DNA of 7,296 bases from UBA1425 sp051881715 (GTDB lineage: Bacteria; Bacillota; Clostridia; Oscillospirales; Acutalibacteraceae): NCBI GenBank assembly GCA_051881715.1, contig JBJEQK010000164.1, positions 1 to 7,296 on the forward strand, written 5' to 3'. Position numbers and translations under genes: made by a program. Shown here one piece after another: positions 7,133 through 7,296 of the stretch (position 1 is its first letter; every line of letters starts with the position of its first letter). Under the pieces are notes generated by a model. The model was not told where the DNA came from. It did not search any database and saw only the letters and a list, made by a program, of their open reading frames with translations.

Positions 7133-7161
7133 GGTTCATCACGGATTTTTGTGGGATTAAA

Positions 7162-7239
7162 AGTTTCGCTCAAGCCTTTTTAAAGGCTTGCGGATTCCAA
7201 AGGCGGTGCCTTTGGTCGCCGACCGCAGTCGGCGAAACT
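7162..7239. repeat. Compact multi-hairpin inverted-repeat element
   Basis: Three consecutive hairpins lie in 65 bases. CAAGCCTTT (7171-7179) pairs with AAAGGCTTG (7182-7190). CCAAAGGC (7197-7204) pairs with GCCTTTGG (7208-7215). TCGCCGAC (7216-7223) pairs with GTCGGCGA (7228-7235). An outer pair AGTTTCGC (7162-7169) and GCGAAACT (7232-7239) encloses them all and shares four bases with the third hairpin, so the two pairings compete. There is no coding signal across it. The form fits a short interspersed palindromic repeat or a miniature mobile element of clostridial genomes, but copy number cannot be seen here. Confidence 0.6.
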
Positions 7240-7249
7240 ATGGGCAACA

Positions 7250-7264
7250 CCGCACAAATTGCGG
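7250..7264. repeat. Small inverted repeat downstream of the multi-hairpin element
   Basis: CCGCA (7250-7254) and TGCGG (7260-7264) form a five-pair stem with a CAAAT loop. It may belong to the same repeat unit as 7162-7239. No T-run follows, so it is not a terminator. The remaining bases to the window end show no confident gene. Confidence 0.3.
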
Positions 7265-7296
7265 CGCACGCCTTGCTTGAATCTTATTCCGTCAGC

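Noticed and set aside
7240..7296. Possible gene start: ATG 7240 with 19 codons open to the window end
   Set aside because: There is no ribosome binding site, the ATG directly abuts the multi-hairpin repeat, the peptide is not recognisable, and the frame is too short to judge. More sequence to the right would settle it.

Overview
The window looks like chromosome of a Clostridia-type Firmicute, possibly an Oscillospiraceae/Ruminococcaceae-like gut anaerobe. Three things suggest this. Coding sequence is of moderate GC while the main intergenic region is A+T-rich. The Shine-Dalgarno sites and lipoprotein signal are of the Gram-positive kind. The protein variants also resemble clostridial versions. 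The taxonomic guess is inference only.

Layout, all genes on the + strand. (1) Bases 1-1043: the C-terminal part of ilvD (dihydroxy-acid dehydratase), cut by the left edge. (2) 1050-2225: a complete AAA+ ATPase of the DUF815/COG2607 type, six bases after ilvD and probably co-transcribed with it. (3) 2226-2384: an A+T-rich promoter region with a near-consensus sigma-A promoter (TTGAAA, 17 bp, TATAAT) and a short hairpin just after the predicted transcription start. (4) 2385-7078: a complete high-affinity branched-chain amino acid ABC importer operon in the order livK-livH-livM-livG-livF. A strong hairpin separates livK from livH, and the later genes are nearly contiguous or overlap. (5) 7091-7132: a clear intrinsic terminator. 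(6) 7162-7239: a compact set of nested and consecutive inverted repeats that looks like a non-coding interspersed repeat, followed by about 57 bases with no confident gene.

How it works together: IlvD makes the 2-keto acid precursors of valine, isoleucine and leucine. The Liv system imports the same amino acids, or related ones, from outside. LivK is a surface lipoprotein that captures ligand, LivH and LivM form the membrane channel, and LivG and LivF hydrolyse ATP. The role of the ATPase between the two blocks is unknown.

I do not see a clearly novel biological system. The parts most worth a second look are the multi-hairpin repeat after the operon, the livK-livH intercistronic hairpin, the palindromic sites around the liv promoter, and the uncharacterised ATPase placed between branched-chain amino acid synthesis and uptake genes.
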